In this document: positions 6,103 to 8,616 of the stretch, piece after piece
Layout: every line of letters begins with the position of its first letter
Position numbering within the stretch: the stretch's first letter is position 1
The notes under the pieces: generated by a model
What the model saw: the letters and a program-made list of their open reading frames with translations, nothing else
Database searches by the model: none
Told to the model about the DNA's origin: nothing
Translations under genes and position numbers: made by a program
Assembly (NCBI GenBank): GCA_020851615.1
Contig: JADZCL010000015.1
Coordinates: forward strand, 1 to 8,616
Reading direction: 5' to 3'
DNA length: 8,616 bases
Origin: Rubrivivax sp.
GTDB lineage: Bacteria; Pseudomonadota; Gammaproteobacteria; Burkholderiales; Burkholderiaceae_C

Positions 6103-6990
6103 ATGGCGAACACCGAAGCCCAAAGCCTCGAGCACACCGAGCTCGACCTCTATCCAAGCCTCACGCTCGTGCAGGCCCTGGCTGCCGACCAGGAGCATGC
6201 AATCGCGGCGGTGCAGGCTGCCGCACCGACGCTGGCGCAGGCCGTCGAGGCCGCGCTGCCGCGCATCGAAGCCGGCGGCCGGCTGGTCTACGTCGGCGCG
6301 GGCACCTCGGGGCGGCTCGGGCTGCTGGACAGCGTCGAGCTCAACCCCACCTTCAGCTGGCCGCCCGAGCGCGCGCTGGCCCTGATCGCGGGCGGCCGCA
6401 GCGCCCTCTTCGAGGCGGTGGAGGGCGCCGAAGACGACCGCGAGCAGGGCGCGATCGACATCCGGCTGCACGCCCTCACGGCCGACGACGTGGTGCTGGC
6501 CATTGCCGCCTCGGGCAGCACGCCCTATGTGCTGGGTGCGGTCGCGGCCGCCCGCGCAGGCGGTGCGCTGACGATCGGCCTGGCCAACAACCCCGGTGCG
6601 CCGCTGCTGGCGGCGGCCGAGATCGGCATCCTGCTGGACACCGGTGCCGAGCTGATCTCGGGCAGCACGCGGCTGAAGGCGGGGACCGCGCAGAAGATCG
6701 CGCTCAACTGCTTCTCCTCGGCGCTGATGGTGCGGCTGCACAAGGTCTACGGCAATCTGATGGTCGACCTGCGCGCCACCAACGCCAAGCTGCGCCGGCG
6801 CGCCCTGGCGCTGACCGTGCTGGCCAGCGGCGCTGACGAGCTGGCGGCCGAACGCACGCTGCGCGAGGCGGGCTTTCGGGTCAAGGTGGCCATCGTCGCG
6901 CTGCGCGCGCAGCTGAGCGTGCACGAAGCCGCCGCCCGGCTGGATGCCCAGCGCGGCAGCGTGCGCGCCGCACTCGCCGGGCCGCCCTGA
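6103..6990 (+). CDS. murQ: N-acetylmuramic acid 6-phosphate etherase
   Basis: Cytosolic SIS-domain enzyme that removes the lactyl ether of MurNAc-6-phosphate to give GlcNAc-6-phosphate and D-lactate, feeding recycled wall sugar back into metabolism. The 295 residues match the normal length. The N-terminus has the typical LEHTELDLYPSLTLVQALAA, where related enzymes have 'T...N..T..ID..S'. The sugar-phosphate loop VGAGTSGRLGLLDSVE (64-79) is intact. Glu79 and Glu110 (EGAEDD) are 31 residues apart, the same spacing as Glu83 and Glu114, the catalytic pair of E. coli MurQ. AASGSTPYVLGA and ELISGSTRLKAGTAQKIALN are the other signature blocks. It follows mltA by 10 bases and shares one base with the next gene (TGATG). 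No strong ribosome binding site is visible. Confidence 0.97.
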   Translation: MANTEAQSLEHTELDLYPSLTLVQALAADQEHAIAAVQAAAPTLAQAVEAALPRIEAGGRLVYVGAGTSGRLGLLDSVELNPTFSWPPERALALIAGGRSALFEAVEGAEDDREQGAIDIRLHALTADDVVLAIAASGSTPYVLGAVAAARAGGALTIGLANNPGAPLLAAAEIGILLDTGAELISGSTRLKAGTAQKIALNCFSSALMVRLHKVYGNLMVDLRATNAKLRRRALALTVLASGADELAAERTLREAGFRVKVAIVALRAQLSVHEAAARLDAQRGSVRAALAGPP

Positions 6991-8252
6991 TGCGCTCGCC
7001 CTGGTGGTGGATCCCCAGCCTCTATTGGGGCCAGGGCCTGCCCTATGTGGTGGTGATGACGCTGGCCACGGTGCTCTACAAGAACCTGGGGCTGTCCAAT
7101 ACCGCCATTGCGCTCTACACGAGCTGGCTCTACCTGCCCTGGGTGGTGAAGCCGCTGTGGTCGCCGCTGCTGGACCTGCTGCAGCACAAGCGCTGGTGGA
7201 TCGTCGTCATGCAACTGCTGGTCGGCGCAGCACTGGCCGGCGTGGCCCTGACCCTGCCGCTGACGCACGCGCTGCAGTTGAGCCTGGCCCTGTTCTGGCT
7301 GCTGGCCTTCGCCTCGGCCACGCACGACATCGCCGCCGACGGCTTCTACATGCTCGCCCTGCGCAGCGAGCAGCAGTCGGCCTTCGTCGGCGTGCGCAGC
7401 CTCTTCTACCGCGTGGCGATGATCAGCGGACAGGGTGGCCTCGTGTGGGCCGCTGGCCGGCTGACCGAGAGGACCGGCCAGCTCGTGCTCGCCTGGCAAG
7501 TCGTCTTCGGCGTGCTGGCCCTGCTGTTCGTGCTGCTGGCGTTGTGGCACCAGGGCGTGCTGCCGCGCCCTGTGGGTGATCGCGCCGCGCCCGCCGCGCT
7601 CGGGCTGTGGCAGGGCACCCTGGAGACCTTCGCCAGCTTCTTCGCGCGGCGCGACATCGTCACCGTGCTGGCCTTCCTGATGCTCTATCGCCTGGGCGAG
7701 GCGCAACTGGTCAAGCTCGTCGCGCCCTTCCTGCTCGATGCGCACGCGGCCGGGGGCCTGGCGCTGTCGACGGCACAACTGGGTCTGGTCTACGGCAGCA
7801 TCGGTGTTGCCGCGCTCACCGCCGGCGGCCTGCTGGGCGGCTGGGTGATCTCGCGCCACGGTCTGGCGCGCTGGCTGTGGCCGATGGTGGTGGCCATCCA
7901 CCTGCCCAACCTGCTCTTCGTCGCGCTGGCGGCCTGGCAGCCGCAGTCGCTTGCACTCGTCACCGCCGCCGTGGCCTTCGAGCAGTTCGGCTACGGTTTC
8001 GGCTTTGCCGCCTACCTGATGTTCATGATCTGGGTCGCCGACGGTCCCCGCAAGACCTCGCACTACGCGCTGTGCACCGGCTTCATGGCGCTGGGGATGA
8101 TGCTGCCGGGCATGGTCAGCGGCTGGCTGCAGCAGCAACTGGGCTATCCGCTCTTCTTCGGCTGGGTCTGCCTGTGCACGCTGCCTTCCGTGGCGGTCGC
8201 GGCGCGGCTGCGCATTCCGGCCGGGTTCGGCCGCAAGGCGCTGCCGGCATGA
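6990..8252 (+). CDS. ampG: AmpG-type muropeptide permease (MFS)
   Basis: A 420-residue major-facilitator membrane protein, likely importing GlcNAc-anhydroMurNAc (with or without peptide) from the periplasm across the inner membrane by proton symport. The start IPSLYWGQGLPYVVV and the WVVKPLWSPLLDLLQHKRWW loop (about 50-70) resemble AmpG; E. coli AmpG has KFLWSPLMD at this place. ATHDIAADGFYMLAL and FVGVRSLFYRVAMISGQGGL are further AmpG-like blocks. About 12 hydrophobic segments are present. E. coli AmpG is about 491 residues with two extra C-terminal helices; this protein lacks that length. Its ATG overlaps the murQ stop by one base, and its last four bases (ATGA) contain the next gene's start, so it is tightly coupled to both. 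Substrate is inferred from the family and from the murQ/mltA neighbours. Confidence 0.87.
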   Translation: MRSPWWWIPSLYWGQGLPYVVVMTLATVLYKNLGLSNTAIALYTSWLYLPWVVKPLWSPLLDLLQHKRWWIVVMQLLVGAALAGVALTLPLTHALQLSLALFWLLAFASATHDIAADGFYMLALRSEQQSAFVGVRSLFYRVAMISGQGGLVWAAGRLTERTGQLVLAWQVVFGVLALLFVLLALWHQGVLPRPVGDRAAPAALGLWQGTLETFASFFARRDIVTVLAFLMLYRLGEAQLVKLVAPFLLDAHAAGGLALSTAQLGLVYGSIGVAALTAGGLLGGWVISRHGLARWLWPMVVAIHLPNLLFVALAAWQPQSLALVTAAVAFEQFGYGFGFAAYLMFMIWVADGPRKTSHYALCTGFMALGMMLPGMVSGWLQQQLGYPLFFGWVCLCTLPSVAVAARLRIPAGFGRKALPA

Positions 8253-8616
8253 ACGGGCAGCGCCGCCATTGGCTGCAGGCCGCGTGCCTGGCCCCCTGGC
8301 TGGCCTCATGTGCGGTGCTGCGCGAGGACACGCCGCCGCCGCTGCCGCGCGAGTTCCGGGGCGCCTGGGTGGCGACGGTGGCCAACATCGACTGGCCAAG
8401 CCGCCCCGGGCTGCCCACGGCGACCCAGCGCGCCGAGATGCACGCGCTGCTCGAGCACGCGCAGGCCACCGGCCTGAACGCCATCGTGCTGCAGGTCCGC
8501 GCCAGCGCCGATGCGATCTACCCAAGCACGCTCGAACCCTGGAGCGAGTACCTGACCGGCACCAGCGGCCTGGCCCCGGACCCGCCCTGGGACCCGCTGG
8601 CCGAATGGGTACAGGC
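8249..8616 (+). CDS. GHL10/DUF187 glycosyl-hydrolase-like lipoprotein, 5' part (cut by window end)
   Basis: Only the first 122 codons are in the window. The start reads MNGQRRHWLQAACLAPWLAS followed by Cys21; LAS-C is a lipobox, so the protein is probably a lipoprotein. RRHWLQ also resembles a twin-arginine signal. From residue 34, REFRGAWVATVANIDWPS, TATQRAEMHALLEHAQATGL, NAIVLQVRASADAIYPSTLE and PWSEYLTGTSGLAPDPPWDP are the opening blocks of the glycosyl-hydrolase-like 10 domain (PF02638, formerly DUF187), a TIM-barrel family that includes E. coli YddW/DigH, reported to act on denuded peptidoglycan glycan strands. The ATG overlaps the permease stop as ATGA, and AAGG about 10 bases upstream may serve as ribosome binding site. 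Catalytic residues lie beyond the window. Likely role: periplasmic trimming of wall glycan to supply the permease and MurQ. Confidence 0.88.
   Translation, partial: MNGQRRHWLQAACLAPWLASCAVLREDTPPPLPREFRGAWVATVANIDWPSRPGLPTATQRAEMHALLEHAQATGLNAIVLQVRASADAIYPSTLEPWSEYLTGTSGLAPDPPWDPLAEWVQ

Noticed and set aside
6747..8525. 592-codon open frame on the minus strand
   Set aside because: It lies antisense to murQ, ampG and the GHL10 gene, is rich in Gln, His, Arg and Gly with no recognisable domain, and is the usual shadow of leucine-rich membrane protein genes in high-GC DNA.
1..8616. tRNA, rRNA, CRISPR or riboswitch
   Set aside because: No cloverleaf, rRNA signature, regularly spaced direct repeats or known riboswitch core was seen on reading either strand; intergenic space is minimal.

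Overview
High-GC DNA whose codon use, gene families and gene order suggest a betaproteobacterium of the order Burkholderiales (Rubrivivax/Leptothrix/Comamonadaceae-like). This assignment rests on recalled gene order (mltA, apaG and rpe as neighbours) and protein character, not on a search. No rRNA, tRNA or CRISPR array was seen.

Layout. Positions 1-407 are an insertion-sequence graveyard: a frameshifted fragment of an IS110-type (DEDD) transposase runs directly into a fragment of an IS4-family (DDE) transposase. Positions 408-494 are non-coding. On the minus strand follow a saccharopine-dehydrogenase-family oxidoreductase most like lysine 6-dehydrogenase (495-1598) and rpe, ribulose-phosphate 3-epimerase (1718-2380). 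A 40-base divergent gap leads to the plus strand: apaG (2421-2795), overlapped by one base by a large membrane protein of the so-called 'site-specific recombinase' family (2795-4804). A 45-codon single-helix membrane protein gene lies on the minus strand (4793-4930), wedged between the 3' end of that gene and the 5' end of mltA and overlapping both.

The right half (4929-8616, all plus strand) is a tightly packed cell-wall cluster: mltA (lytic transglycosylase lipoprotein), murQ (MurNAc-6-phosphate etherase), an AmpG-type muropeptide permease, and the start of a GHL10/DUF187 glycosyl-hydrolase-like lipoprotein cut off by the window end. Gaps are 10 bases, a 1-base overlap and a 4-base overlap, so they are probably co-transcribed. 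Read together: MltA releases 1,6-anhydro-muropeptides, the GHL10 protein probably trims glycan strands in the periplasm, the permease imports the products, and MurQ converts MurNAc-6-phosphate to GlcNAc-6-phosphate. An AnmK-type kinase and NagZ/AmpD functions are not in the window and must lie elsewhere.

The strongest items for a second look are the wall-recycling cassette with its GHL10 lipoprotein, the tiny overlapping membrane protein gene, and the LysDH-like gene plus IS debris where gph and trpE would be expected next to rpe. I did not find convincing evidence of a wholly new system.
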